Shown here in pieces: positions 34,090 to 42,876 of a stretch of DNA of 64,000 nucleotides. Where the stretch lies: NCBI GenBank assembly GCA_040756375.1, contig JBFLZC010000001.1:434001-498000 (forward strand), given 5' to 3'. The stretch comes from VGSG01 sp040756375 (GTDB lineage Bacteria; Desulfobacterota; Desulfomonilia; Desulfomonilales; Desulfomonilaceae). The stretch's first letter is position 1. Each line of letters starts with the position of its first letter. Made by a program: the position numbers and the translations under genes. The notes below the pieces were generated by a model. It was not told the DNA's origin. It made no database searches and saw only the letters and a list, made by a program, of their open reading frames with translations.

Positions 34090-35262
34090 ATGCGTCGTCA
34101 AGGTGATTCTGCAACAATATCCGTCAGATCCCAGGAGATACCTCCTTTTCTCGTCATGGACGTCCTGGAAGCCGCTATGGATAAGGCCCGTGCCGGACAG
34201 GACATTATCCACCTCGAAGTTGGTGAACCCGACTTCGATACGCCCCCGAACATTGTAGATGCGGGAATTGCGGCCATGCGGGCCGGCAAGACCCACTACA
34301 CCGCGAGCGTGGGTATCCCCGAGCTCCGCCTGGCAATTGCCACCCATTACCACAAGACCCACGGTGTCTCGGTGGATCCGGACTCCGTTGTGGTCACCTC
34401 CGGTTCTTCGCCGGCCATTCTTCTGGTCTTAGCCGCGCTATTGGATCCAGGGTCGGAGGTCATTCTTTCCGATCCTCATTATGCGTGCTACCCGAATTTT
34501 ATCCGCTTCCTAGGCGGAGTGCCGGTGTTTGTTCCCGTGCCGGCGGAAAACGGCTTTCAAATGGAGCCGGATCAGGTCCGACGAGCTGTTACCGATCGCA
34601 CCAGGGCTATTATGATCAACTCGCCGTCCAATCCGACCGGCACGGTCATGGAGCCTGAGAGGATGCAGGCGCTTGCCGACCTGGGCATTCCCATCATTTC
34701 GGACGAGATCTACCACGGGCTGGTCTACGAAGGCCAAGAGCATTCCATTATGGAATATACGCGTAATGCGTTCGTAGTGAACGGCTTTTCCAAGCTTTAT
34801 GCCATGACCGGCTGGAGGCTGGGGTATCTGATCGCAGGTCCCGAATGGATTAGGCCTTTGCAGAAAATGAGTCAGAATTTCTTTATCAGCGCCGCGGACT
34901 TTGTGCAGTACGCGGGAATTGAGGCGCTCAAGAACACATCTGCCGAGACCCGTGCCATGAGAGAAGCCTTCAACGCCAGAAGAAAGGTAATGATCCCCAG
35001 GTTGCGGGAGATCGGGTTCGGGATTCAGGTGGATCCCACTGCCGCGTTTTACGTGCTCGCGGATGCTCGGAGTTTCTCACAAGATTCCTACAAGTTCGCG
35101 TTTGACATCCTCGAAGGCGCGGGCGTCGGTGTTGCACCCGGGATAGATTTCGGGGACGCGGCCGAGGGCTTCATCCGCTTCTCGTACACCAACAGCCTGG
35201 AGAATATCCTCGAAGGGCTGAACCGTATCGAGGGGTTCCTCAAACGCTGTCACATCGGGTAG
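34090..35262 (+). CDS. PLP-dependent class I/II aminotransferase
   Basis: About 390 residues from the ATG at 34090, which has a GGAG site 8 nt upstream; the frame is open back to 34021 without one. Fold-type I aminotransferase marks: HLEVGEPDFDTP, SGSSPAILLVLAALLDPG, NSPSNPTGTV (Asn for PLP), ISDEIYHGLVY (Asp for the PLP pyridine nitrogen) and the Schiff-base lysine in VNGFSKLYAMTGWRLGY. The C-terminal FIRFSYTNS contains the carboxylate-binding Arg. The substrate is not determined; the sequence resembles aspartate/alanine-type enzymes. Confidence 0.9.
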   Translation: MRRQGDSATISVRSQEIPPFLVMDVLEAAMDKARAGQDIIHLEVGEPDFDTPPNIVDAGIAAMRAGKTHYTASVGIPELRLAIATHYHKTHGVSVDPDSVVVTSGSSPAILLVLAALLDPGSEVILSDPHYACYPNFIRFLGGVPVFVPVPAENGFQMEPDQVRRAVTDRTRAIMINSPSNPTGTVMEPERMQALADLGIPIISDEIYHGLVYEGQEHSIMEYTRNAFVVNGFSKLYAMTGWRLGYLIAGPEWIRPLQKMSQNFFISAADFVQYAGIEALKNTSAETRAMREAFNARRKVMIPRLREIGFGIQVDPTAAFYVLADARSFSQDSYKFAFDILEGAGVGVAPGIDFGDAAEGFIRFSYTNSLENILEGLNRIEGFLKRCHIG

Positions 35263-35295
35263 AGCAGCCCGACTTTGCCCCCAGGAGCCGTCCAA

Positions 35296-36021
35296 TTGAA
35301 GTTCCCTCGGATATATGTGCCTCTGAACGATTTGACCTCGGACCGCATCTCGTTTCCTCCCGGGCCCGCCCGGTACCTCCGGGACGTCCTTCGGCTCAAG
35401 GCGGGGGATAATTTGGAGATCTTCGACGGTGGGACCAGGCATCTGGTGCGCCTTGCTCGATGCGAGAGGGGTGAGGTGGCAGGTGAAATCCTCTCGTCGC
35501 GAGAAGAAGCAGCGAGAACCGAACCGGAAATCACCCTTGCCTTTGGCTGTGTGAGGCCGGGACCCTTCCAGGAGATACTGAGGCACGGAACCGAGTTGGG
35601 AGTGAGCCGCTTTATTCCTTTGCTTACCCGACGCACGACCCGTCGGACCGAGGCCACAAAAGCGCGCTGGAATACTGTTGTGGCATCTGCTGCGGCTCAG
35701 TCGGGGCGCAGCCGAATTCCCGCCGTGGAAGAGCCTGTCAGTCTGGTCCGATTCTTGGAACGTGATTGGGAGACGGATCTGAAGCTGGTGCTTTCAGTGA
35801 ACGTTGCGGCCCAGCCGCTCCTGACCGCACTCTCGGCCGGGATCTCGCGAGTCGTGCTTCTGGTGGGCCCCGAAGGAGGCTTGGAGCTCTCTGAGGAAAA
35901 GGAGGCTGGAGCAGCCGGGTTCTTGCCCGTTGGCGTGGGTGGAGGAGTGCTGCGCACAGAGACCGCGGCCTTGGCTTCGGTAGCAGTAATCGTGAACTGG
36001 TATGAGCTGAGTCGTGGCTAA
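35296..36021 (+). CDS. rsmE: 16S rRNA (uracil1498-N3)-methyltransferase
   Basis: About 241 residues. SPOUT-class methyltransferase RsmE: N-terminal PUA-like domain (PRIYVPLNDL, LRLKAGDNLEIFDGGT), then the knotted SAM site with ELGVSRFIPLLTRRT, AAAQSGRSRIPAVEEP and VVLLVGPEGGLELSEE. It methylates U1498 in the 16S rRNA decoding region. The start is taken as the TTG at 35296, which has an AGGAG site 8 nt upstream; a further TTG lies at 35275. It follows the aminotransferase gene by 33 nt. Confidence 0.9.
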   Translation: MKFPRIYVPLNDLTSDRISFPPGPARYLRDVLRLKAGDNLEIFDGGTRHLVRLARCERGEVAGEILSSREEAARTEPEITLAFGCVRPGPFQEILRHGTELGVSRFIPLLTRRTTRRTEATKARWNTVVASAAAQSGRSRIPAVEEPVSLVRFLERDWETDLKLVLSVNVAAQPLLTALSAGISRVVLLVGPEGGLELSEEKEAGAAGFLPVGVGGGVLRTETAALASVAVIVNWYELSRG

Positions 36022-36312
36022 AGGGGCCCATCGGGAAGCGACTCACCGTGTGAACCATTCCCGTCGGGTATGGATAGGCGAGCGGCGCAGCGAACAGATC
36101 GGTAGATTGACGACCCAAGAGCTTCATGGTATTGGTTGAAAAAAGACTGAGAAGCGACTAAAGCCCCTAAATCTCTAGCAAGGTCTTTACGCTGGTCCAT
36201 GTGGCGAGGCCCCGGAGAATAACGAGCCGGTGCACTGAACCGAGTGACTTCACATTGAGTGCTGACGTCGTTATTCCGCGATTCTCGCGGCGTGCATAAA
36301 TTGAGGATTCTC

Positions 36313-37659
36313 ATGGCGAACCGCATCTGGCACGACGAATCTGCCTGGGAAGAAGACGCATCCTCCCGCCTGGAAAGCTTTCTGCCCCCCTTCCCTCCTC
36401 AGGAACAGATCCGCGATTTTATCGGCACCGCGACGAGAACCGGCATGGATCTTGGAAAGCCGGATTTTGCCCACTGGGTTGAATTCACGTTGGAGAATCC
36501 GGACGAGGTGTGGGAAAACGACGGGTTGATCGAAACCCGGTACTACCACTACATAAGTTTCATAAATCAGGGACCGGAAGTACCGGCGTTCGTGGTTGAA
36601 GTGATCTGGGCGGATGACGTGATGGAAGTAAACAACTATGCCCTGATTGTTCACGAAACACACCTTGAGCAAGTTCGATCCGGCGCTCTCGTGTACAGCC
36701 TTGGAAAGGAATGGCAACGGGAAAGCCTTATCAGGGCATTGAACGAACAGGCTCTAGAGAAATATGATCAGGACTGCCTGGATCGAGCAAAGGAGATGAT
36801 AGACCGGGCAATCCAGCTTAGTGGCGGTCATTATTCGTATCTTTTCAATAACCGCGGTCTGATATGCTGGAAGATGGGTCTTACCGACCTAGCCAAAGAG
36901 AACTTCCTGGAAGCCATCAAATTGGAGGAAGCCAACGGGGACGCTTACTTCAATCTGGGGTTGATCTACTTCGATGAATCCGACCATTCCCGGGCGTTGC
37001 AGTACCTGGGAAAGGCCGTGGAGCTGCACCCCAACGACAGTCAGTTCCTCACAGAGCTGGGGCACCTCCATCTGGAAATGGAACATGAACGGGAAGCTCT
37101 TGTGCTCTTCAAACGAGCCTTTCAAAACAATCCGGACGACCCCCAGGTGGACTTCCACCTTGGTTACTACTTCCTGTACAAGAAGAACCGGCCCCGTGAC
37201 GCGGTGAAGTATTACCACCGGGGCTTGGTAAAGGATCCCGACGATCAGTTCGCCCTGGCGGACCTGGCCGTGGCGCACTTCTCAGTGGGGAACAAGCGGA
37301 AAGCTCTCCGTATCAGAAGGATCCTGCAGGATCAGCCCAGGCTCATGCCGTACACCGTCAGCCGGTTGGTTTATTTGAGCGCCAAGATGGGTGACTACGA
37401 GAATGCCCTGAAGTACTACCGACGCGCTCTTTCGCTGTCGGATCCCTATGAGCCGGAGTGGCTGCACTATTACGCAGCTGTGGTATACGCCAAGACCGGC
37501 CAGCCCGAGAAAGCTCTGGACATACTAAAGCTTGCTGTAGGGGTGGGAGGATCCGCCGTGATTAAGCGCGCGATGTCCGAAGAGGCCTTACAGCCCCTCA
37601 AGCAAACTTCCGGGTTCAAAATGCTTAGGAAAATGCCGGGAAGACGAGGGAGCAGGTAG
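36313..37659 (+). CDS. TPR-repeat protein
   Basis: About 448 residues from the ATG at 36313 (ribosome site TGAGGA). The first ~135 residues are a unique acidic domain (HWVEFTLENPDEVWENDG, then YYHYISFINQGPEVP). The rest is a run of about eight tetratricopeptide repeats, for example NRGLICWKMGLTDLAKENF and LGLIYFDESDHSRALQYL. No signal peptide, so probably a cytoplasmic scaffold. The 36022-36312 gap shows nothing recognisable. It lies just upstream of the large kinase gene and may be functionally related. Confidence 0.75.
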   Translation: MANRIWHDESAWEEDASSRLESFLPPFPPQEQIRDFIGTATRTGMDLGKPDFAHWVEFTLENPDEVWENDGLIETRYYHYISFINQGPEVPAFVVEVIWADDVMEVNNYALIVHETHLEQVRSGALVYSLGKEWQRESLIRALNEQALEKYDQDCLDRAKEMIDRAIQLSGGHYSYLFNNRGLICWKMGLTDLAKENFLEAIKLEEANGDAYFNLGLIYFDESDHSRALQYLGKAVELHPNDSQFLTELGHLHLEMEHEREALVLFKRAFQNNPDDPQVDFHLGYYFLYKKNRPRDAVKYYHRGLVKDPDDQFALADLAVAHFSVGNKRKALRIRRILQDQPRLMPYTVSRLVYLSAKMGDYENALKYYRRALSLSDPYEPEWLHYYAAVVYAKTGQPEKALDILKLAVGVGGSAVIKRAMSEEALQPLKQTSGFKMLRKMPGRRGSR

Positions 37660-37695
37660 CGTAGGCCCGCTGTAGGGCACCGGCATCCTGTGATA

Positions 37696-37891
37696 TTCCT
37701 ATGAAAGTCGTCGGCATAAGGCACCCCTGTTCGGGTTTACGTATGGGGTGGTTTGGAGGGGAGATGAGTTTCCTCTCCAAATTATTGCGCAACGATGCGC
37801 TCTTGCTGCCAGTCTCCGAGGCGAAGCCCCGGAGTGCTCGCCGAAGCCGAGGACTTTCATTATTCGTTGTAGCTCGTTAGCTATGGGAGTT
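37696..37891 (+). repeat. 196-nt structured repeat, copy A
   Basis: It matches 56649-56844 over its whole length with no indels; I count 11 mismatches by eye. It contains hairpins GGAGGGGA/TCCTCTCC and CTCCGAGGC/GCCCCGGAG, and ends at AGCTATGGGAGTT. The differences in copy B keep the first stem paired, using G-U pairs here. It lies about 130 nt upstream of the large kinase gene. The rest of the 37660-38024 gap holds no gene I can support. Confidence 0.85.
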
Positions 37892-38024
37892 GGTCTGGCC
37901 CCTCGCGGGGCGGCTCAGAGGAATCCGTGTGCTCCGACGTGATATTCTTTACCTCCGCACCCGTTCGCGTTCCTCCGGAAAGCGCAACAAGATACTCGGA
38001 TAAGATGGTGAAGGCTCTCTGATC

Positions 38025-40199
38025 ATGGAACAGGATGCTCAGTCGCTGCGCGAAGAGCTCTATGGCGTGATCAGCCATTACGCCGAGTTGGCCGACATGG
38101 CCAGCAAGGGCGATGTGGACCCTATCGGCCAAATCGGCCGCATTATCAAGAAGAGATTCCCTTACCTATTGTTGGTCATTCGGGACCTCCTCCCTCTGTT
38201 GGAGCGAGGCGTGATGACCTATTACGATCTGCTCTTCAATCTCATCAGGGCAGCTCAACAATTCCCCGATCTAGAAACCCTCGCGGACAGCAGAAAAGAA
38301 ATAGAAAAAATCGAGCAAGACTCCAAGGCACTCATATATGCGGTGAAGTGGCTTGATTCAAAGAGCAACGTCAGGCCCTCTGCCCAGGACCTGGAACAGA
38401 TTCATAATACGCTATCCAGGCTCAACACCAAGTACAGGGTCAAGTACGCTCCGGATGCGAGTCCCGATACCACTGTGATCCCCTTTTTCGTACGGGGAGA
38501 GCAATCGGTTTCCGAGCAAGTGGACGTGGCCCGAACAGCAGAGCAGGTTCGTCGCGCGGTAGTCGAGTTGCACCATCTTATGCTTCAGGAGGAGCCAAGC
38601 CGGTCCTTCTTCTTTTTCAGAAAAAACGGGAACGAGGAGATGGCGCGGGAGCTTGGTGAGTTGGCTCGGTTCCTGTTTCGGTGCGGTTTTCCCGTTGACC
38701 GGATCGCCGGTGGGTATCACAAGGGCAAGCTTACGGATTTCCTCAATGGTTTTATACTCGACAATCTGATTAGCAGTGCAGACTTTGTGCGAGGCTTGCA
38801 GGGCCTCTCCTTTCATCTCGCGCAGATCTCTTTGATGGATTTTGCCAGCTTTTTCGAGATCCAGGCCGACTATTGCAGCTTGGAAGACCCCAATCAAGTG
38901 CTCGACCGCATAAAGCTCATGAAGAAGAAAGGTCGCCGCGGGGCCGACCTGATGGAAAAAGTGCTCACGCTCTACCAACGCTATGAGACTACTCAGCAGG
39001 GTAGACTGGCCCAGAGGTTCCTAGCTTACCGATATAGTTCGTCGTTTGGCGACTACTACGGGGACCGTCGCCAACACGAGCCGAGGCTGGATCAAACGAT
39101 CGAGCTGTACAAGCCTTTGGTGGAACGTTCCGCGATGGACAAGCAGGTCCTGGAGGACTTGGATCAGAATGCGCAAGTCTACAGCTCCAAGACCAGGGAG
39201 CAGATGGTCGGGCTCATCAAGCTCATCGCTGACTCGCTGGAACGCCCTGATTCGGTGCGCGGGGTCAAGGTCAAGGTGCTGGGCGACATCTCTTCCGGGG
39301 CGATGGGTCAGGTCTGCCTCGGGATCTTTCGCAAGAGAATAGTAGCGCTCAAGACCGTGAAGACACAGATTGCTCATGGGTTTGCCGAACCGGTGGAGTT
39401 GCTCAAGTATGAAGCCGCGATGCACGCGGCTGTGCAAACCCCGGAACAACACCCCAACATCGTGGAATACTACGGTCTAGTTGACCAGCAAGGCGAAACA
39501 ATCATGATCGGCGGATACTATCCCAGTGACAGCCTCACCCAATTCGTGGAGCAGGTCTGGACCGAGAAGTACAAGCCGCCGTTCGCCATTCACAGCAGAT
39601 TGAACCTCGCCACCCTTGAGATAATGGTCCACCAGCTCCTGGAGTGCTTGAGGCACATGCGTACCAAAGGGGTTATCCACCGGGACCTCAAAACCGACAA
39701 TGTCTTGTATCTGGTGGATCGCGACGGTAAGCCGAGCCGTCTCAAGCTCATAGACTTCGGAGTCGCGCTATCCGTGGGTCCTGGAGCCGTGCATGATCTC
39801 TTCAAGGGTAAGGTAGTCGGAACATTCTCGTACATGGCCCCGGAACAGGCCAAAGGCAAGAGCGTTTTCCAGTCCGACTTGTTCAGTGTCGGGGTGATTT
39901 TCATCGTGCTCCTGACCGGCAAACTACCCATGGTATTCCATAAGGCTCGTTCCCGGCAGGAACTTGTTCAGCAGTTGGTCAGAATAGAGCGGGAGCCAAG
40001 ACCGCCGGCAGTGCGACTAAATCCTTTGCTCAAGAAAAACTCCGCGCTGGAGTATATCGCGGCCACTGTAGACCGCATGCTCGACCTGGATCCGCTTAGC
40101 CGGCCGGACATAGAAGAAGTGCAGAACAATTTTCGTGATGTATTCGAGCAACTGGGCCAAGAAAAGTACAACATCAGCATCTTCTATCACAAAGACTGA
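38025..40199 (+). CDS. Large protein with C-terminal Ser/Thr kinase domain
   Basis: 724 residues. The N-terminal ~410 are mostly helical and unlike any family I know (IGRIIKKRFPYLLLVIRDLL, then LADSRKEIEKIEQDSKAL). The C-terminal ~300 form a Hanks-type kinase: GDISSGAMGQVCLGIF, Lys443 in VALKTVK, HRDLKTDN at about 551, and DFGVA at about 575, all intact. No membrane span. The kinase comes after rather than before its partner domain, the reverse of most bacterial Ser/Thr kinases. Its 3' end overlaps the convergent ABC-F gene by 13 nt. Confidence 0.85.
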   Translation: MEQDAQSLREELYGVISHYAELADMASKGDVDPIGQIGRIIKKRFPYLLLVIRDLLPLLERGVMTYYDLLFNLIRAAQQFPDLETLADSRKEIEKIEQDSKALIYAVKWLDSKSNVRPSAQDLEQIHNTLSRLNTKYRVKYAPDASPDTTVIPFFVRGEQSVSEQVDVARTAEQVRRAVVELHHLMLQEEPSRSFFFFRKNGNEEMARELGELARFLFRCGFPVDRIAGGYHKGKLTDFLNGFILDNLISSADFVRGLQGLSFHLAQISLMDFASFFEIQADYCSLEDPNQVLDRIKLMKKKGRRGADLMEKVLTLYQRYETTQQGRLAQRFLAYRYSSSFGDYYGDRRQHEPRLDQTIELYKPLVERSAMDKQVLEDLDQNAQVYSSKTREQMVGLIKLIADSLERPDSVRGVKVKVLGDISSGAMGQVCLGIFRKRIVALKTVKTQIAHGFAEPVELLKYEAAMHAAVQTPEQHPNIVEYYGLVDQQGETIMIGGYYPSDSLTQFVEQVWTEKYKPPFAIHSRLNLATLEIMVHQLLECLRHMRTKGVIHRDLKTDNVLYLVDRDGKPSRLKLIDFGVALSVGPGAVHDLFKGKVVGTFSYMAPEQAKGKSVFQSDLFSVGVIFIVLLTGKLPMVFHKARSRQELVQQLVRIEREPRPPAVRLNPLLKKNSALEYIAATVDRMLDLDPLSRPDIEEVQNNFRDVFEQLGQEKYNISIFYHKD

Positions 40200-42157
40200 C
40201 TTTCCACCTCTTCCATCCTCACTTGGAGTTCTTCCCAGCGTGCTTCCAGTGCCTTGATTTCTCGTGCCAGAGCAGGTTCCTCTTCCATAAGGGGCAGGAC
40301 TAGTTCCTTGTTTTCGTAGTTCGCGGGATCCGCCAGGATGTCATGGATCTCGCCTCGGCGTTTCTGTTTGGCTTCAAGTTCGCCCTCCACATGCCGCAAC
40401 TCTTCTACCAGAGGCGCCTTCTTTCGAGTCATAGCGCTCCTTGCCTCAGCTTCCTTGCGCTTGCGCTCCTTGCGTGCCCCCCGTTCTTTGGGCGTGCTCG
40501 CCTTGGGGAGAGTGGGAAGGGTGGGAACCGCTTCTGGCCGGTTTTCTTTGGCGTCCAGATTCTTCTTGTACTGGTAATCGTCATAATTGCCCAGATAGTA
40601 CTCGGTCTTCCCTCCTTCGATCTCCAGGATGCCCGTGCAGATCCTGTTCATGAGCCGACGGTCGTGCGTGATGAGCACAATCGTGCCCTCAAAGTCCTGG
40701 AGTGCCTTTTCAAGGACCTCGCACGACGTGATATCCAGGTGGTTTGTGGGCTCGTCCATAAGGAGCAGATTTGGAGGCGCGAGGAGCAGCTTGGTGAGCG
40801 AAAGCCTGCTCTTTTCTCCTCCGGAGAGCACTTTGACTTTCTTCTGCACGTCATCGCCACTGAAGAGAAACGCGCCCAGGAGGTTCCTCAGTTCCTGCTC
40901 GGATGCGCGTGGGGCAGCAGAAGCAGCTTCTTCCAGCACGGTCCGGTCCAGGGAGAGGCTTTCAGCCTGATGCTGGGCAAAGTAGCCGGGTTTGACCTGG
41001 TGGCCGTACCGCACCGTTCCACCCTCGTGTGCCAGCACGTCCGCGATGATCTTGAGCAGCGTGGATTTTCCTGCACCGTTGGGCCCTACGATGCCGACCT
41101 TTTCTCCCCGATCCAGGTTGAAATCAAATCCATTGTAGATTGTTCGTGAGCCGAAACGTTTCACCAGGCCTTGTATTTCCAGCACTCTTCTACCGGATGA
41201 CGGCGGCTGCGGAAACGTGAACTTGACCGTTTTGGTCCTGCGCGGCGGCTCCACGCGGTCAAGCTTTTCCATCATCTTGATCCTGCTCTGAACGCGGCTC
41301 GCAGTCCTCGCCTTCACTCTATTCTGATCGATGAATTTCTGAATGCGCTGAATCTTCTCCTGCTGACTCTTGTACGCGGCGAGCTGGATCTCGTCCTGCA
41401 TTTCCCTGTTCTTCTCGTATTCGTCAAAGTTGCCGGTGTACGAGGTCACTTTGCTCCGATCCACTTCGATAATCTTGTCCACGAGACGGTTGAGGAACGC
41501 TCGATCGTGCGATACCAAAACGATCGCTCCCTTGAAGCTCGCAAGGTAATCCTCGACCCACAGGAGACTTTCCAGATCCAAGTGGTTCGTTGGTTCGTCC
41601 AGTAGCAGCGCGTCCGGCTCAGCAAGGAGGATCTTTGCCAGTGCGACCCGCATCCGCCACCCGCCGGAAAACTCCTTCCAGCGCCGTCCCGCGTCCTCGT
41701 TTGTGAAACCAAGGCCGTGGAGCACCTTGCGAGCACGGGCTTCAAGCGTGTACCCGTCGAACGCCTCGAAGAGATGGTGAAGGCGTCCATGCTCCTCCAA
41801 GAGCGCTTCCGCCTTTTCATCGAATTCAACCAGGTTGTTTAGCTCCTGTTCCAGGCGCGCGAGATCCTCCCTGACGTTCCGAACTTCGTCCGAAACATTC
41901 ATCACCTCTTCCAGGATGTGGCCTTCTGTGCCCTCGATCAGCTCCTGGCGCAGAACACCCAACCGAATCCTCTTCTCGATGGACACTTCGCCCTCGTCAG
42001 GCGTTACCACGCCCTCCATCATGCCCAGGAGCGTGGATTTGCCCGCGCCGTTCGGTCCCACAATACCGATACGGTCACCGCGATGGATGCTCACGTTGAC
42101 GCCCTGGAAGAGAGGTTTTCCGTTGAAAAACTTGGCAACATTCTGCAAAAAAATCAA
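40187..42157 (-). CDS. ABC-F family ATPase (ribosome-associated)
   Basis: About 656 residues. Two ABC ATPase cassettes: Walker A GIVGPNGAGKSTLLGM and GIVGPNGAGKSTLLKI, signature FSGGWRMRVALAKIL and LSGGEKSRLSLTKLL, Walker B DALLLDEPTNHLD and NLLLMDEPTNHLD. An interdomain linker and a charged C-terminal coiled coil (RKERKRKEAEARSA) are typical of ABC-F (Uup/EttA-like) proteins, which act on the ribosome. There are no membrane helices. Start: the TTG at 42157 follows an AAGGAG ribosome site by 7 nt; residues upstream of it are an unsupported extension. Confidence 0.92.
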   Translation of the reverse strand: MIFLQNVAKFFNGKPLFQGVNVSIHRGDRIGIVGPNGAGKSTLLGMMEGVVTPDEGEVSIEKRIRLGVLRQELIEGTEGHILEEVMNVSDEVRNVREDLARLEQELNNLVEFDEKAEALLEEHGRLHHLFEAFDGYTLEARARKVLHGLGFTNEDAGRRWKEFSGGWRMRVALAKILLAEPDALLLDEPTNHLDLESLLWVEDYLASFKGAIVLVSHDRAFLNRLVDKIIEVDRSKVTSYTGNFDEYEKNREMQDEIQLAAYKSQQEKIQRIQKFIDQNRVKARTASRVQSRIKMMEKLDRVEPPRRTKTVKFTFPQPPSSGRRVLEIQGLVKRFGSRTIYNGFDFNLDRGEKVGIVGPNGAGKSTLLKIIADVLAHEGGTVRYGHQVKPGYFAQHQAESLSLDRTVLEEAASAAPRASEQELRNLLGAFLFSGDDVQKKVKVLSGGEKSRLSLTKLLLAPPNLLLMDEPTNHLDITSCEVLEKALQDFEGTIVLITHDRRLMNRICTGILEIEGGKTEYYLGNYDDYQYKKNLDAKENRPEAVPTLPTLPKASTPKERGARKERKRKEAEARSAMTRKKAPLVEELRHVEGELEAKQKRRGEIHDILADPANYENKELVLPLMEEEPALAREIKALEARWEELQVRMEEVESQSL

Positions 42158-42214
42158 AAAACTACTCCTTCTGCGCTGCAATTAGATCGACTTGAAGTTT
42201 CGGCTGGGAAGGTA

Positions 42215-42397
42215 TTATGCCTGAAGGCCTAATTGTTTTCGGACGAGTTCGCAGAGGCTGTCCTTGATCTCGGCGTGGCGTGGTACCGGAGCTTGTTTCC
42301 CGGTGCGGGGGTTGGCATAGATATCATGCCGACTTCCATGTCGCTTAAGATAGCACCCTGACCGCACCAGCTCCCGGATAAGTGCGGTCCTTTTCAC
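42215..42397 (-). CDS. hicA: HicA-type mRNA interferase toxin
   Basis: 60 residues. HicA hallmarks are RELVRSGCYLKRHGSRHDIY (with the catalytic His in GSRH) and the PVPRHAEIKDSLCELVRKQL tail. The double-stranded-RNA-binding-like fold cleaves mRNA. Its ATG overlaps the hicB stop by 4 nt, so toxin synthesis is coupled to the antitoxin. Confidence 0.92.
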   Translation of the reverse strand: MKRTALIRELVRSGCYLKRHGSRHDIYANPRTGKQAPVPRHAEIKDSLCELVRKQLGLQA

Positions 42398-42603
42398 GCG
42401 ACCTCAACCGAAATTTCTTTGGTCTTCAACCCAGGGCGGTCCTGTGCCTCCGTCTCTTCCATCATGAGTTGATACGCGTCGCGGATGTTTTCTTCGAGCT
42501 CTTCTAGGGACTCGCCCTGGCTGAACACGCCAGGCACTTCTTTGAGCTTCCCTACGTACCAACCATCATCCAGCCAGTATTCCAAAGTAAATTGGCGTTC
42601 CAT
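42394..42603 (-). CDS. hicB: HicB-type antitoxin
   Basis: 69 residues. The partial RNase H-like fold of HicB is visible: FTLEYWLDDGWYVGKLKEVP, then GVFSQGESLEELEENIRDAY. It lacks the C-terminal DNA-binding domain of longer HicB proteins, so it neutralises HicA but may not repress the operon by itself. The gene order hicB-hicA is the reverse of the classical hicAB order but is common. Confidence 0.9.
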   Translation of the reverse strand: MERQFTLEYWLDDGWYVGKLKEVPGVFSQGESLEELEENIRDAYQLMMEETEAQDRPGLKTKEISVEVA

Positions 42604-42654
42604 GTCAAAACCTCAACGGCGTTTCGTTCGTTTCCTCCGCTTGGTGGTTCATTG

Positions 42655-42751
42655 ATTATTCATGCGCGCGTTGCTTGCTTCGCTCCTCCACTCTTTCCGC
42701 GTCGAACTTCGGTGGAGCAAGACTTCAAGAAGTACCGAAGCCTTTGCGCAC
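42655..42751 (-). pseudogene. brnT: brnT 5' remnant upstream of hicBA
   Basis: Read on the minus strand, the first ~45 nt match the start of the intact brnT at 46538, including a GATAAT -10 (42763-42758) six nt before a GTG (42751-42749). The frame then breaks after 8 codons (TGA). A shifted frame continues as FDAERVEERSKQRAHE and stop, resembling the FEWDPVKARRNVRDHG start of BrnT. It appears to be a truncated toxin gene left behind when hicBA arrived. The rest of the 42604-42876 gap shows no gene. Confidence 0.45.
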
Positions 42752-42876
42752 CTGCGCATTATCCCACGAAACGTACTGCCGGCCAAGAGACCCTGAAGGA
42801 ATTCAGTCGAACAAGTGTACCAGGCTTTCGTCTAGGTCGTCTCCGTCAGCATAACAACCCGGATGCACGTGCAAAT

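Noticed and set aside
37696..37942. The 196-nt repeat as a small protein gene (in-frame peptides in both copies)
   Set aside because: Differences between the copies are mostly non-synonymous or change a stop, while the stems are preserved, so an RNA or DNA element is more likely.
40343..41149. 268-codon plus-strand frame opposite the ABC-F gene
   Set aside because: Antisense shadow of the ABC-F ATPase, whose motifs are all intact.
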